Shown here piece after piece: positions 32,318 to 45,745 of a stretch of 64,000 nucleotides of DNA. The DNA comes from Fagopyrum homotropicum. Lineage: Eukaryota; Streptophyta; Magnoliopsida; Caryophyllales; Polygonaceae. The stretch covers positions 116,916,242-116,980,241 of the forward strand of contig BSWB01000006.1 in assembly GCA_033239125.1 (NCBI GenBank). Reading direction: 5' to 3'. The notes beneath the pieces were generated by a model. It ran no database searches. It was not told the origin of the DNA and saw nothing but the letters and a program-made list of their open reading frames with translations. The translations under genes and the position numbers were made by a program. Numbering within the stretch: position 1 is the stretch's first letter; every line of letters begins with the position of its first letter.

Positions 32318-32746
32318 GGCTCCATTTGGTAAGGGCTTAAATTAAAGAGATTAAGATTATGGGAATTGAAAGGGAGAAATAATACTCGTAATCTCGTTTG
32401 GTAAGGAAATTAAGGAGATTAAAGGGTTAGATTATGGAGATTAAGGGAATTAGATTATTAGAATTTTGTAATCCTGCAAAACTTTGATTATAAGGATTAT
32501 GAAGATTATTGAGGGTAAAATATCACCTTTACCCCTCTTTTTTTCATCTCTTCCATCTATACAAAAATATAACACGTACGTTTTTGTAATTTTACCCACA
32601 ATCATATTAATTTTACCAAACACTCATTTCACTTATATCCATATTCATCCTCTTAAACAATTTCATCCCCGTAATTCTTCATCTAAATAATTCTCTTCAT
32701 CCTCATCTTCATCTACGTAATGTTCAGTTACCAAACTGGCACAATA
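32318..32746. mobile_element. Possible Tourist/Harbinger-like MITE
   Basis: Left 'ggctccatttggtaagg' and right complement 'tgccagtttggtaactg' resemble the 'GGCC.GTTTGGTAA' termini of Tourist-type elements. The purine-rich interior has repeated 'gagattaag', with a pyrimidine-rich far side. No clean TAA duplication was established. Confidence 0.4.
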
Positions 32747-33408
32747 ATGAATCAAATAGCAACAACATATGTGAATAACATGAACTTCAATCAGCAATAA
32801 TGTAGGTAACCATCTAAAATAGCATTTGACTTAAGCAAACAAAGATTGTGTTTTCCAACTTGCGTATCCCTCAATCCGGCGTTTAAGCAAGTATAAAACC
32901 CTATAAGAACTTAGAAATCTAGAAAAGATCAAGAGAAATGTTCGCTTTCAGTTAGAAAAGGTACAATGACCGATACTTTCTACGATAGTTAGAAATCCTG
33001 AGGCATTTATAAAGTGTTACTCTGAAAACCAAGTTCTTTTCAATAAATCCAACAAAACACCCTCGCTTGTGGCCATTAGGTGTTTTATCTAAACCAATTA
33101 TAAACACCACTTCTTTCGACAGTAAATAAAAGGTGAGAATGAAGTAATTTGAAAGAAAAAATTAACGTGATGACAATCATTCAGTAATTCACACAAACAA
33201 TCACCATCTATCCATCATAGAGTTCAATAGACCTAAAGATCAAGGGAAACTTAGCGAGACATATAGAAAACCAGATGAAATGAATAGTCTTTGCATATAA
33301 TAAAACTCAAAGAATGGAATAACAATATGGTAAAATAAGTATAACCGCGACTAGGGTTCCAAGGTGAAGTCTGAATTGTCTATAATCGGCTGACTTGATT
33401 GTCATACC
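32747..33408. other. Unassigned AT-rich DNA
   Basis: No coding or transposon-end signal was recognised between the MITE-like sequence and the next LTR. Confidence 0.45.
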
Positions 33409-35963
33409 TGTAACACCCCGAATTCTCAAAACTCGGGATATTACTGGTTAGGACCTCATAATGGGTCCCGACCTCAGTTTGACAACAATATTACTAGGAT
33501 CTTGCAACAAGACACAAATAAAAAAAACCGAAATTCATAAAAATATTATTTTTAAAGAGATGAATGCAACAACGTCTAACAGCCGGTAGTACTTGAATAA
33601 CAAAAAAGACTAATTGTCTTAACAAGAAGAAAAAACAACAAAACAACACCCAAACCCCACTCTAAGGAGTACGGAGACCCGGCTGACCACTACTTCCGGA
33701 TCACTCAGCTGCTGCTCTAACCTGTGAAGAATCTAAAAGCACAATAAAACAACCATTAGCTAGTTATCTGAACATTAGATGAATAATAAAAGCACACCCA
33801 CACATAGCCAAGTAATCACTCATCATGCTTTCAACCAATCCATTTATTATCTTTACTTAAGCCATTCACTCTTACTAATGATACTTATTTTGTGACACGA
33901 GGGATTCCCAAACCTAGACTCCGCCCCCGTGTAACCATCAGGAATGGATCTGATGCATCTCACCTTGTACCTGTATGGTCTGGGTATAGAGAACCTCCCA
34001 GTCTCCTAGCAAAGCTGGGCAGTGATGTCACGGCCCGTTATACATACACTTGGGCCTTAAAATATAATAATACGGTCGTCCTATCAAGTTATTATTATAA
34101 ACACACATTGCACACACCACTATTATCACTCAACTAACATCCAGAAACTAGCTAAGTAAGTCGCAAGGACTTACCTGAATCAAATCACACTCTATCCAAT
34201 CTCAACTCGGTCCGTACTCGTGGTACTCAAATGTTTGTCAAACAAGGCATGTGGATCAAAATCACATCCCTAAACTCTTAGAAGTTATAAACTTCTAAGA
34301 TGTACAATCTCATGAAGAGATATTACGGAAAAGGCTCTCTTAAGGTAAAAAGACTATTTTACCCCTGGTTCTGGAAATTTCTCAAAAGTCTATCATTAAA
34401 TTTTAATATTTTCTTTTAGAACTTATTTCCAAAATCTGGTTCTCAAGGACAGTTACTAGAGATTATAAAGTTAACAAGGTTTTAGAATTTCAAAGGGTTG
34501 CTAAGGTCCTACTTTTACCCTTAGCTGCTAGGTCTAAGATAAATCCTAAACATACTCGTTAAAGAGAACAACGTCACTCCCTTTCCAAGTTTAGGTAATT
34601 TCCTCACAACTATTCTAGGTAGAAACTGAGAACCTATATGAGTTTAGCTTATGCTTGCATAAAGAGTCCTTAAGATATTCTAAATAGTAAAATTTGTTAT
34701 CCTAACGTTAGTATATGCCCACCCATAGGACCCACCGCAACTCTCATAACTAAAGTACGCTACTCCGGTCGTACTAACTATAAACTTTAACCCTTCTCGG
34801 TTATTACTATACCGCACGTTCCTACACATTTACGAACAAGGTTCTAGTTAAGGACACCTATTTACCTACATATATATACTTATATATATCCTACACTTAT
34901 ATATATATATATATATATACTATACTTATACCTACAGATATATATCCATATATATACTTACATATACATACCACTCTTACACTTATATATAAACCTATAC
35001 ATACTCCATTCTTATACATTTATATATATACAGACACGTACATTGCACTGTTGTATTCATATAAACCTATAACTCTTATTTATACATCTAAACACACATA
35101 CACACGTACCCTGCACTGAGAAGGAGTAACCCGCCGTCCAGCGCACTCGTCGCACACCTGGAGGGGAAACAGCAACTTAGTTCGAGTTTTACGGGTGGCC
35201 GTCGTAGAGGGTTCGAACCGGCTTGCTTGCACTCCCAACGTTGCACCACTCTTCCTAACTGGCGACTGCAGGACCCGGAGAAATACCCGACTTCCAGTTA
35301 ACACAGGAAGAGCCGAAGGGAAACAGAGGGGAAAGAGGGACGACCACCTACTGCAGCGACTGGAGGTCCTTGTTGTGGGGATCGATCGGCACCACTGCAG
35401 CACCCACCGATGTTTTAGCACCGCTGCTGTGTGAAACCAAGGTCAGGCGGCTGGGATACTCGAGGATAGTGAGGAAGGGAAAAGACGGACTGAGAAGGCG
35501 GCTCACCTAGTGGTCGACAGAGCCGGCGGACGGAACTCGCGGTGGTTGTTGTCTTGCTGCTGAGGAGTTGTTGCTGCTGCGGAAGAGGAGACGTACTAGA
35601 GTTGGTTGCGATTGGAGAGAGGGAAGTAGAGCAGCGGCACTTAGCAAATGTCGATCATTAGGTTTAGGATTAGATTAGGTTAATTTTAATTAGTAAAGGG
35701 TTAGGTAGTGGGCCAGTGGGCCGGCCGAAGGCCATTGGGCCAATTAGTTGGGCCTGCTCATCCATAAAACAATTGGCTGAAAGAATAATGTTACTCGTAC
35801 GGGATCAAAATTATTTATGGGTTTCATAAATTATCATTTTATGTGAATTAAGTCACATAAAATGATAGAAATTAATATCGTTTTATTTTATCTAGAAGAA
35901 TAGAGGTTGGCGGATCGGAATCCGATTTGATCCGGTATTTAAACGGAGTTTAAGGTTATTACA
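33409..35963 (-). mobile_element. 3' LTR of the truncated copy
   Basis: From tgtaacaccccg to aggttattaca. It is 2.55 kb and clearly diverged from the LTRs at 15115 and 29180, but keeps the splice-donor-like hairpin (34156-34174), the (TA)-rich middle, the GC-rich leader and the U3 hairpin (35833-35866). Confidence 0.9.
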
Positions 35964-35981
35964 TCAATGCCCTCTTAAAAG
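35964..35981 (-). promoter_or_regulatory. Polypurine tract of the truncated copy
   Basis: The minus strand reads CTTTTAAGAGGGCATTGA immediately before the LTR, one change from the other copies. Confidence 0.7.
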
Positions 35982-36179
35982 AAGTTTCGTCCCGAAACTT
36001 AGAATAATGTATCTAATCAAACGACTTTCATTGTAAATTTTGGTCATAAAAATTATCGTTTTCTACCATGCAACTACTCAATCATCATAATCAGGCACAC
36101 GTCAACGAAAACACAATCACTCAATCCAAGGGAACATGAAAAGTCAAACAACACAGCATCCGAGTACTAACTCGTCAGT

Positions 36180-38115
36180 ACAGAAGTAACATCAATCCCC
36201 GCAAAGAACTCGGGATAATTACGTCTAATACTCTCCTCTGTCTCCCAAGTGGCCTCATCAGCTCCTCATCTAGACCACTGGATCCTCAATATCGGTATCT
36301 CCTTGGACCGCAGACGTCTAGTACTGCGCTCCAAGACAGCTACTGGGTACTCTACAAACGTATGGTCGGGCTCAACTATCAGATCCTCATGACTGATGAC
36401 GTGTCTCGGATCCAAAATGTACTCTCTCAACTGAGATACATGGAAGACCGGATGGACACCCTCTAGTCTCGGTGGTAGTGCTAATCTGTAGGCAACCTCT
36501 CCCACTCTCTCCAAGATCTCAAAAGGTCCGACATAACGGGGGCTCAGCTTCCCCTTAATGCCGAAACGCCGGACTCCTCTCGTCGGTGACACTCTCAACC
36601 ACACCTGAGCACCCACCCTAAACTCCAAGGGTCGACGCCTTTTGTCGGCGTAGGACTTCTGGCGACTCTGAGCTGCTAACATCCGCTCTTGGACCTGGGC
36701 AATCCGAGCGATGTCATCCTGTATCTGATCTGGAGCTACTTCATCAGCTCTGCTAGGCTCATCCCAGCATAATGGCGTGCGACATCTCCGCTCGTACAAA
36801 GCCTCATAAGGGGCCATCCCAATAGACACGTGACAACTGTTATTATACGAAAACTCTACAAGTGGAAGATGATCTGGCCATACCTTTCTCCAATCTAGTA
36901 CACAAGTCCGCAACATGTCCTCTAATATATGGATGGTCCTCTCAGACTGACCGTCAGTCTGTGGGTGGTAAGCAGTAGTAAAGTGGAGACTCGTCCCCAA
37001 AGCAGTATGTACCTGCTGCCAAAATCTCGAGGTGAAACGTCCATCTCTGTTGGAGACGATAGTCCTCGGTACTCCATGGAGTCTCACAATGTGCCTGGTA
37101 AACTCCTCAGCCAGACGACTTACTGGCCACGTTTCATTAATCGGAATGAAACGTGCGGTCTTCGTCAAACGGTCTACCACTACCCAAATAGCATCAAAAC
37201 CTCTGCTGAGTCTCAATCCTGTGACAAAATCCATAGATATATCCTCCCACTTCCACTGTGGTACTGGAAGTGGGTGGAGCTCTCCTCCGGACCTACGATG
37301 CTCAATCTTGACCTGCTGGCAGGTCGCACACTGAGCTACATACCGAGCCACGTCGGGATTCAAACCACCCCACCAGAAGGACTGTCTCACATCCTTGTAC
37401 ATCTTACTCGCTTCAGGATGTACTGAGTATGGGGTAGCATGAGCCTCACCTAGTATCTTCTGTCTCAACTCACTGTCTGACGGCACACAAACGCGGTCCT
37501 GACGTCTCATCACTCCATCAGCAACAATAGTGAACTAGGGTGCCTCATCTCGAGACATCCTGTCTCGGATCCTGGTCAAAGTCGGGCAAGTCTCCTGCTT
37601 CTGTCGGATCTCATCCAACAGATCAGGAAGTAACTCCAAAGTAGCTAACTGACTATCTGTATCGGGAAACCAAATCTCTATCTCTAACCAAGCCAAGTCT
37701 CTCTACAACTGTGGTTGTACCGTCAACCAGGCTATCGCCCTCTCCCGAGGCGTCTTCCGGCTCAAAGCGTCAGCTACTATGTTCGCCTTTCTGGGGTGGT
37801 AGAGAATCTCAAGGTCGAAGTCCTTGATCAACTCTAACCACCACCTCTGGCGGTTATTCAACTCCCATTGAGTGAATATGTATTTCAGACTCTTATGGTC
37901 TATGAAGATTTGACATGTCGCCCCATAGAGATAGTGACGCCAGATCTTAAGAGCATGGATTACTGCATCTAACTCTAGGTCGTGTGTTTGGTAGTTCTCC
38001 TCCTACGTCTCCAACTACCGAGACGCATATGCTATGACCTTACCCCTTTGCATCAAAACACACCCCAAGTCCAGCTTGGATGTGTCACTGTATACCACAA
38101 AGTCATCTGTACCCT
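36180..38115 (-). pseudogene. RNase H, integrase and chromodomain pseudogene
   Basis: Contains a 415-codon open frame (36266-37513) beginning 'MMRRQDRVCV'. Zinc-binding residues H24, H32, C62 and C65; core D95 ('MDFVTGL'); E191 ('GQSER'); C-terminal region ('VGAQVWLRVSPTRG', about 299-312); start of the chromodomain from about 389. The second catalytic Asp is replaced by Asn at 155 ('IVSNRDGRF'), so the integrase would be inactive. A stop after 'RIQWSR' (36266) cuts the chromodomain, whose tail continues in frame to about 36175. Upstream, the RNase H region is broken by several stops but keeps 'SDTSKLDLGCVLMQRG', including the first catalytic Asp segment that the copy at 26541 lacks. Confidence 0.9.
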
Positions 38116-40051
38116 TTGCATACAAGAATCAGATGCGTATGATTTTCTCAAAAATCAAATTCCTAGCATCGAATTTATTATGTTTTCCTTATACTCTTGT
38201 CGTTTTACCTTCTATTAAATCTTTACCACCAGTAGGATAGTTAAATCCATTTGAGTTTCCTCGTATACGCCTTACGGACTACGTTGGTTGATCTTATTAC
38301 TTTCATCAACTCTTATGTCATCAGTCCAGCTTGAATTTTCATTAGAGTACCTCCATTTCTCATTAAACTTTTATATATACACTTTTTGGTAATCATCTTA
38401 TTGGGGTAATACCGGATCCATATAACAGACTTTAGTCATCCAACTTTACTCCTTCTCATGTCTGTTCTAGCCAACATGTAGATTTCATCTACAATCACCT
38501 CATAACTCGACCACACATTTCACCAAGGCTTTAAATCATACTCTCTATGTTTGTGCCTCTTCTGTAATTCCAATTATTTTATGTCACTTCTTTAATCACA
38601 AGGGTTTCCCCTATCAATCTAGACAGTTTGATCCCACCTTTTCTCGGAGGAGCACCATCAATCCTACTTGTGTGGAATGCTAATACATAGAACATGTTCA
38701 CAATCATCTGTTTCTTCTTACTCTTCTAGTTCTTCTTACAGGGATTCCTTCATACTAACTTTGATATGTATCTTTCCTTAGTCAATAGTAAGTAACTACT
38801 CACAACAATTCCCTTTACACCATTACTATCATCAATGGTCATTACCGACCGTCAAGAGCTTCTCTTTAATTTCTTTATTAGAGTTATCATATTGGACTCA
38901 TTCAATGTTACCATCAAGGCTACTAATACTTGTATTGATTTAACTTCACCATTATCGCCGTTGATCTCTGGAAGATATTCATCATATGTCGGTAAATTTC
39001 CTTTATAACCTTATGGTTATTCTTCTTATCTGTCAACCAACCATCACTAGTTAGCCAGCACGTGTAAATTCTCTATTGTTACCAATTAGTCTGTAGTTGA
39101 CCTTCTATAAGATCGTAGACTTACTTTTCTTCTATCTCTTTTGAGGTGTGATATACAAGGTGAAAATATATCTCTTCCATTTATTTTCCTTTAGCTCCTT
39201 CTACAAGTTACACTCCTATAAGAGTACTATACTCTTACGAGTCTAGTTGTATCTTCGTCTCCCGTCAACGGACTTATCAATTCTTCTACGATAACTTGTA
39301 GGCATTCCTCCATGATTCTTTTTACCCAAGTTATTGTCCACTTGCGGTTCTCTGTTATGACCCACTAGTGTTATTCTTAAATCCCTTCGTGAGTGAGAAG
39401 TTATTAGAGACCGTCTTTTTCCCCAAGACTATTCTCCTACACCCTCCTTCCTTGGGGTGTTGCTTGTACTTCCGCCTTTATAGAAATCCGGTTGTTGTAA
39501 CCCGATCCTTGTTGTAATTCTTGTGTGTTCTAGGAGGTCACACCACTTCCATGTCGGTGAAATCGGCCTTCCCCTTTCTAGAACCTTTAAGCTTTCATGT
39601 TGCGGCTATATAATGCTTCGTATCGGGATGGACAATGTATCTTATCTTGACTCCTACGCTTATGATTGTCTCGGTTTCCCATCTTGATTGTGGTGGCAAG
39701 TAGCTTGTCGAGAGTGATCATATTCCGCTCTACTTCTAGCCTCAAACTTTCACCTTCTGGTCCGTCAGTAAGCTTAGATTCAATGCCTCTTGTCTGGATC
39801 GCTACTATATTTCACCTTGACCTTCATGCCTATTTGTGTTTCTGAAGGCATCCCCTTTGTTTGTAATGTTGCTTTACACCATCATGAAAGAACCTATGGG
39901 TTGTCTCTTCCAATTTGTATACTTGCCGGTCATCCAACGCGTTGCCGGAACTGCCCTCATGTATATTCTTCATTTGATCCTATTGAGTGGACTCGGGATT
40001 CCCTTCTTGTCATCATAGTTGGTGTTGGCTTTTAGTCTTCACTTTTCCGTC
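38116..40051 (-). other. Shared noncoding internal region, truncated copy
   Basis: Colinear with 26600-28750 and with 51130-53230 in the opposite orientation. No gag, protease or RT motif and no frame worth calling. Confidence 0.75.
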
Positions 40052-40262
40052 TCGACGTTCCTCAACAAACTCGAAGGAGTTGTCCGCCGTTCGTCTACCC
40101 TAATGCACATAAGATGTGCATACTAATCCTCAACAAGCTCGAAGAAGTTGTCCGTCGTTCCTCAACAAGCTCGAAGGAGTTGTCCGCCGTTCGAAGGAGT
40201 TGTCCGCCGTTTGTCAACAAGCTCGAAGGAGTTGTCCAACGTTCCTCAACAAGCTAGAAGCG
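40052..40262. repeat. 32-bp tandem repeat at the truncated end
   Basis: Five or so copies, whole or partial, of 'cctcaacaagctcgaagg' followed by 'agttgtccgccgtt', where the other family members have a single copy. The element homology ends here. Confidence 0.8.
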
Positions 40263-42640
40263 GGAAATATATAGAGAAAAACTCGGGCCAACATGTACAC
40301 AAAAAGCTTGGAAAAAAGATAAGAAATAGGTAAAAGAACAATGTTGTCGCCGCAGTCCAAACGACCTAGCAAGACGGCCATGAAATGGCCAAGAGACAAC
40401 TTAGAGACCGTTTGGAAGCCGTGTAATCTCGTATGGGTTGCAAATCTTCAACGTTTGTGTTGGGTCTTGAGTAGGAGAATTGGGCCTATCCAAACGGCTT
40501 GGTGAGACGGCCATGAAACGGCCTTCAAGATGTTTTACAGGATAAATCATCTTGCCTAGCTTGGTCGTTTTGTATGATTTTATTCTCAGTTGTAAGTGGG
40601 TTATTGACTTGCATCCAAGGTGGTTATTCAACTTCTCGAGTAGTCGATCTCAGTCACATAACATATCGAAATTATGACACTTGACATCCAGGAAGATCAA
40701 GCTCTTTATGCATAGTTAGATGAATGGAGCGGAAATGCCTCAAAATAGGTCTTGAATGCCTTAAATATAAAATAATCGGAAGTAGATATCGAATACATAA
40801 TATGAATACATTTTGCATTATAAGGATATATATTTTGCCAAAATATATGTAAAACTACATGAATAACAGGGTTAGAAAACACGTATATTTCGATGTCATT
40901 ATTGACGAATATTGTTCATCTACAATGTCTTAGGAACCCTAGATACGAGTAGAGAGTGTGAAATACAAAGTTAAGGCTAAGTGAAATTGCAAAACACTTA
41001 TTCCGAAAAACAGAAAGATTAGTGCATGTATTCAATTTATAGCGTTTACATAATATCTAAACGCTATCAATAGTCTTTTTTTTTAGGAAAACCCTATCAA
41101 TAGTAGGATCATATATCCTATAGCATTTATGATACAAATTCTATCAATTTAGAGAAACTAGTTGTTGTAGTGTTTGATTGCAAAATCACCATAACTAAAT
41201 CCATCATTCATGTTGTTTCTGACATTATCGGGGTAAATGAATATGATTTTTCTACCAATTATTAAGTACCATTTCTTAATAGTTCAATTGATTACCCCAA
41301 ATTTCATATTCGAACCTTGACATTCCACATGAATTCACTACTAGAAAATTTTTCGTCACTTTCAAATTCCCTCTTATAAGCTAATTCGGTCATGTCATCT
41401 CCTTAGGTCCGAACTTTATCTCAAATGATGATTCTTGTGTTGTCAATTTACATGTCAATAATTCGAGGTAACTTTAACTCTCATACATCTCAACTTGCCG
41501 GTAACCCCCTTTTTTAATTAGTCTTCGTTGAGATGACTTGGTTGCCGATCGGTACCGGTTGTAGTATTCTACATGTCTCTTCGTCTACGATCACTCCGAC
41601 TCCTTTTTTAGGTTAAATAAGGTTTCTTCATCTTTCTACCCGTTCCTTGACTTCAATAGTGTGATACATGTTCATATTGTATTTAAGACATAAAAATTGG
41701 TTTTATCAGAGACATATGTGTCATTATAATTGAGATTTTTTCAGATGACTCTTCAATACATGTTCTCGAGAACATGCAACATTATCTAAGAAAGGCATTA
41801 AATATCGTTGAAATATCAAATGTACATATCCACAAAGCTAAACGTATAATAAAACCGAAGCAATGTGTCAATAAGTTTTTATTAATTTATAAACTATATC
41901 TAGTGTTACGGTAGAAAATTCACTCACCAAAGCAAGAAACAAATAAAAATCGCATATTTTACGAAGAACCCTCAACTTTATAAGGTTAACAAAAGTGAAT
42001 CGAATAAAAAAACCTTATTTGAATATGGTATAATGAAAAAAATATTGTGATTGTCCCAAGTCTTCCCTTATCATATTTCTTGATTCAGTTGTAGGCTTGT
42101 ATGATATAATAGTGTATCAAGGCTTGTATCAAATTTATTGTTCTGTAAATAAAAAGTTCATTCTTTTATGGTGTTTTGATTTCTAGCTAGACAAGAAAAC
42201 TCACAGAAATACAATAAATAAAAGCCTCCTAAAATCCGAAATAAAAAACAAAATAAATCATAATTCAAAATTATAAACTACACTCAGAACTTTCTTAATC
42301 AAGAGGTCGTCTTCGAGAATTTATGGTGAAATAAGAATCATGACTTTCCATTCTTCGTGATTAAACAAGTTGATAGATGTTAATATAGTTCAAAAGAAAT
42401 ATTGACTATATTTGGGTCATTTTGAGCCAAACCCTAATGATTGTAAAATGAGAATGATTCAAATTCAATAGTCAATATCAATAGAAGATTTATTTAGTTA
42501 TCATTGAGTTATCCACTTGAGAGTATTTTTGGTAAATTGGTTAACACTAGAGCGATCTCAAATACATCGTTTATTCTTCATAATCGGATTTATGGCGGTA
42601 ATACAAGTGTTATATTTTAACGGCTCTAATTTTGATACTA
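40263..42640. other. Unassigned AT-rich DNA with one direct repeat
   Basis: A ~38-bp direct repeat ('tccaaacg.c..g..agacgg' + 'ccatgaaa.ggcc') occurs at 40357-40395 and 40490-40528. A lone 'CACTACTAGAAAA' string at 41336 looks like a CACTA terminus, but no partner was found. No gene was recognised. Confidence 0.4.
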
Positions 42641-43609
42641 AATAAGTCAATTGAGAATGAAGGAGGAAGAAGCAATCAAACTTATATATATTACATTCTT
42701 GATCTTTATCTTTTCATAACCGGTGGGGGATCATTTTCTTATATGTTACACTCTTATCTTTATCCTTCACAACCAATGTGGGATCATTTTCATAAGATTT
42801 TGTGTGAATTAGAGGAGTCGATGCGGGCGTATGTATAGTAGACGAACACACTGAAATGAGAATATTAATAAAACAGTTAGTCAAATGAAAAATAGAAATG
42901 GAGAATCAAGTAACACGTAAATAGAATACCTAATTAGAAGACGATGAGAATATTGACTTTGATTTTATTGTTTATATAAGAACCTAATAAATATTTTTGT
43001 TTTTTTAAAATTGTGCTTTAACAAATTTTGATTTGGGTTGTTAGGTTGTTTTGTAATATTTAAAAAAAAATTACTAATAAAATCGAATATTAGTTAAGAA
43101 ATTCGATTTATTGATAAGATCAGTTTTAACATATTTATCATTGAAAATTTTTAATTAAAAATATAGTTATTTTAATTTTGTATGGAGGATCTTCTTAACA
43201 ACCGATTATTGATTCGTTCTATTGATAACATCAGATTTAACATATTTATTATTGAAAATTTTTTATTTAAAAATATTGTTATTTTAATTTTGTATGGTGG
43301 ATCTTATTAATAAATATTGGTTCTAATTTAAAGAAACTTTAAAATTACTGATAAGATCAATCTGATTTGAGTTGTTAGATCCGGAATATTTTTTCTTAAA
43401 ATTCTAATTTAAAAAATATTAAAATATTGATAAAAATATAATATTAGTTAACAAATATTGCTTGAAATTGATTTGTTAGTTATAAAAAATTTATATTGAT
43501 AATTAAAAAAAAATTTATGGCTTTAATTGAGAGAACTCGATTTTAAAATACTCGCAAAAGGGAGCGTTACGTCAGCTCTAGTAAACTCTAATTTAGTATA
43601 TTTATACCG
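42641..43609 (-). mobile_element. Helitron-like repeat unit, copy 1
   Basis: A ~969-bp unit starting 'aagtcaattgagaatgaagg' and repeated directly from 43610. It contains 'gtgggatcatttt', a 'ttaacaaatattg' AT-rich core, and a right end 'gggagcgttacgtcagctct' then 'agtaaa...tagtatattta' that resembles the complement of the Helitron 5' end at 46650-46729. Orientation is inferred from that resemblance. Confidence 0.45.
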
Positions 43610-44391
43610 ATAAGTCAATTGAGAATGAAGGAGAGGAGCCAATCAAACTTATATAATATTACATTTTTGATTTTTGTCTTTTTATAACCGATGTGGGATC
43701 ATTTTCTTATATAATACACTCTTGATCTTTATCTCTTCACAACCAATGTGAGATCATTTTCACAAAATTTTGTGTTGTTTTTTACTTGAGCATCGAAAGA
43801 TATATAATGTATATGTGAATTGGAGGAGACGATGAGGGCGTATGTATAGTAGACGAACACACTAAAATGAGAACATTAATGAAGTAGTTAGTCAAATGGA
43901 AAGTAGAAATGGAGAATCAAGTTACACATGAATAGAATACGTGATCAGAAGACCATGAGAATATTGATTGCGGTTCTATTATTTATAGAAGAACCTAATA
44001 AATATTTTTGTTTTTTTTAAAAATTTGATTTAACAAATTTTGATTTGGGTTGTTAGGTTGTTTTGTAATATTTAAAAAAATTACTAATAAGATCGAATAT
44101 TAGTTAAGAAATTCGTTCTATTGATAAGATCAGTTTTAACATATTTATTATTGCAAAATTTTAATTAAAAATATTGTTATTTTAATTTTGTATGGCGTAT
44201 CTTCTTAACAACCAATGATTGATTTGTTCTATTGATAACATCAGTTTTAACATATTTATTATTGAAAATTTTTATTTAAAAAATATTGCTATATTTTTAT
44301 ATGGTGGATATTCTTAACAAATATTGGTTTTAATTTAAACAAATTTTAAAATTAATGATAAGATCGATCTGATTTGAACTGTTAGGTCCCG

Positions 44392-44400
44392 AATATTTTT
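44392..44400. repeat. 9-bp target duplication of the MULE-like element, left copy
   Basis: AATATTTTT here and AATATTTTA at 45985-45993 (8 of 9 identical). Copy 1 of the repeat (near 43390) shows the uninterrupted sequence with one copy. Confidence 0.7.
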
Positions 44401-44500
44401 AGGATAATTTGGTAAGTAGGCTTTATTAAGAAACAAAGATACTGAGTAGGCTTTTTTATATTTTTCATTAATAAAATATACCCAAATTCTCTTTTTTACA

Positions 44501-44900
44501 GTGAAACCTAACCCACCTCTCTTCATCAGCCTCTCCGCTCAATTTTCATTCCCTTGCGAACAACTTCTTCTCTTCTCTTTCGCTCATCCTCCTTTTCAAC
44601 CAAGTTCAGTTCCACATCGAATTCCTCCACCTCCATTTCATCTTAGTCGATGCTGCCGACTCCACCGTCGCTCCGCCGTTGTTGCCGACTCCACCGTCGC
44701 TCCGCCGCCATCCCCTCCGCTTCCTCCGGGACAAGCTCGCCGAGCTCTGCACATCGCTACTCTGTTTCCCCTCCTGCTTCGATTCGCACCAACTCTCTCA
44801 ACTCACCCAGATTTGGATCTAAATCTAGATCTGGATCTAGATCTAGGCCCACATCATCTTCTCGCATCATAGAGAGACTCATTGATCTCAGGTTTGACGT
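44501..44900 (+). pseudogene. Gene-like GC-rich segment inside the MULE-like element, unrecognised
   Basis: A CT-rich leader followed by Pro/Ser/Arg-rich frames (44501-44872 and 44650-44946). It has an internal 33-bp tandem duplication ('tgccgactccaccgtcgctc' + 'cgccg') and an alternating 'gatctggatctagatct' run near 44813-44847. A donor-like CTCAG|GTTTG lies at 44888-44893. The composition resembles a plant first exon. I do not recognise a family. Confidence 0.35.
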
Positions 44901-45489
44901 TCTTACACCCTCTTTATCTTGGGTTCACTGTGGGTTTGTGTTCTAGTAAGCTGATGGTATGTTCTTTCGACGGAAGGGTGGTTGTTTGAACTGCTAGATA
45001 CTTGGCTTGTTAAATCTGATTGTTGTTTGTTTGTGTTGCGAGTTGGGTCTGGTTGTGGACGGTACACAGGCTAGGCATACAGGTTGGCTTTGGCTTGGCC
45101 ATTCGTCAGAAAGAGCTGGCTATAGGGCTTCAGTTCAGTGTGTTCGAGTCAGTCAGAGGAGAAGTTTGAGAATAAAGTTTTTGATTTTGCTACAAGTCGC
45201 TAAGAATGCTTCATATTTACTTATGCTAATGAAGCATATTATCACATTTCTCCTAATCAAAGTTGTCGGCATTTTCATTAGTTAGTGGAGAGTTATGTTG
45301 TTGATGAGAAAGGATTTGGGGATAAGGCGTACATTCCCTATTTAAAAGACTAGACATTATTGTATAATATGAATCTCACTATAAACAAAGTTATTCATGA
45401 GAAATACCAGAATTTTATATTATAATATCTAGTATGAGAAATATCATGAAATGTAGCTTTTAACTTAGGTGTACGTAACTTAGGTATAA

Positions 45490-45745
45490 TATGTTTTTTT
45501 TCTCTGGTATGTATAATTTTTGGTATGAACAATTTCTGTTATGAACAAATTCTGGTATGAACAATTTCTGGTATGTATAATTTCTGGTATGCATAATTTC
45601 TAGTATGATAAAATTTCTGGTATGAGAAATTTCTGGTATCAGAAATTTCTGGTATGATAAAATTCTAGTATGATAAATTTTTGGTATGATAAAAATTCTG
45701 GTATGATAAAATTTCTGGTATGAGAAATTTCTAGTATGATAAATT
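45490..45745. repeat. 17-19 bp minisatellite
   Basis: About 13 copies of 'aatttctggtatgata' with slippage variants (gaacaa, gtataa, gagaaa). Subterminal tandem repeats are frequent in MULE-like elements. Confidence 0.85.

Larger units (their letters stand above)
33409..40262 (-). mobile_element. Truncated third copy of the chromovirus family
   Basis: Minus-strand 3' LTR (33409-35963), polypurine tract, integrase/chromodomain pseudogene (36180-38115), the shared noncoding internal region (38050 to about 40137), then a local tandem expansion (about 40052-40262). Primer site and 5' LTR are missing, so the element lost its 5' end. More internal mutations than in the copy at 15115-31851 suggest that it is older. 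Confidence 0.85.

Noticed and set aside
36929..37426. 165-codon plus-strand frame
   Set aside because: Shadow of the integrase pseudogene on the opposite strand.
41336..41348. CACTACTAGAAAA, possible CACTA terminus
   Set aside because: No inverted partner, no target duplication and no subterminal repeats were found nearby.
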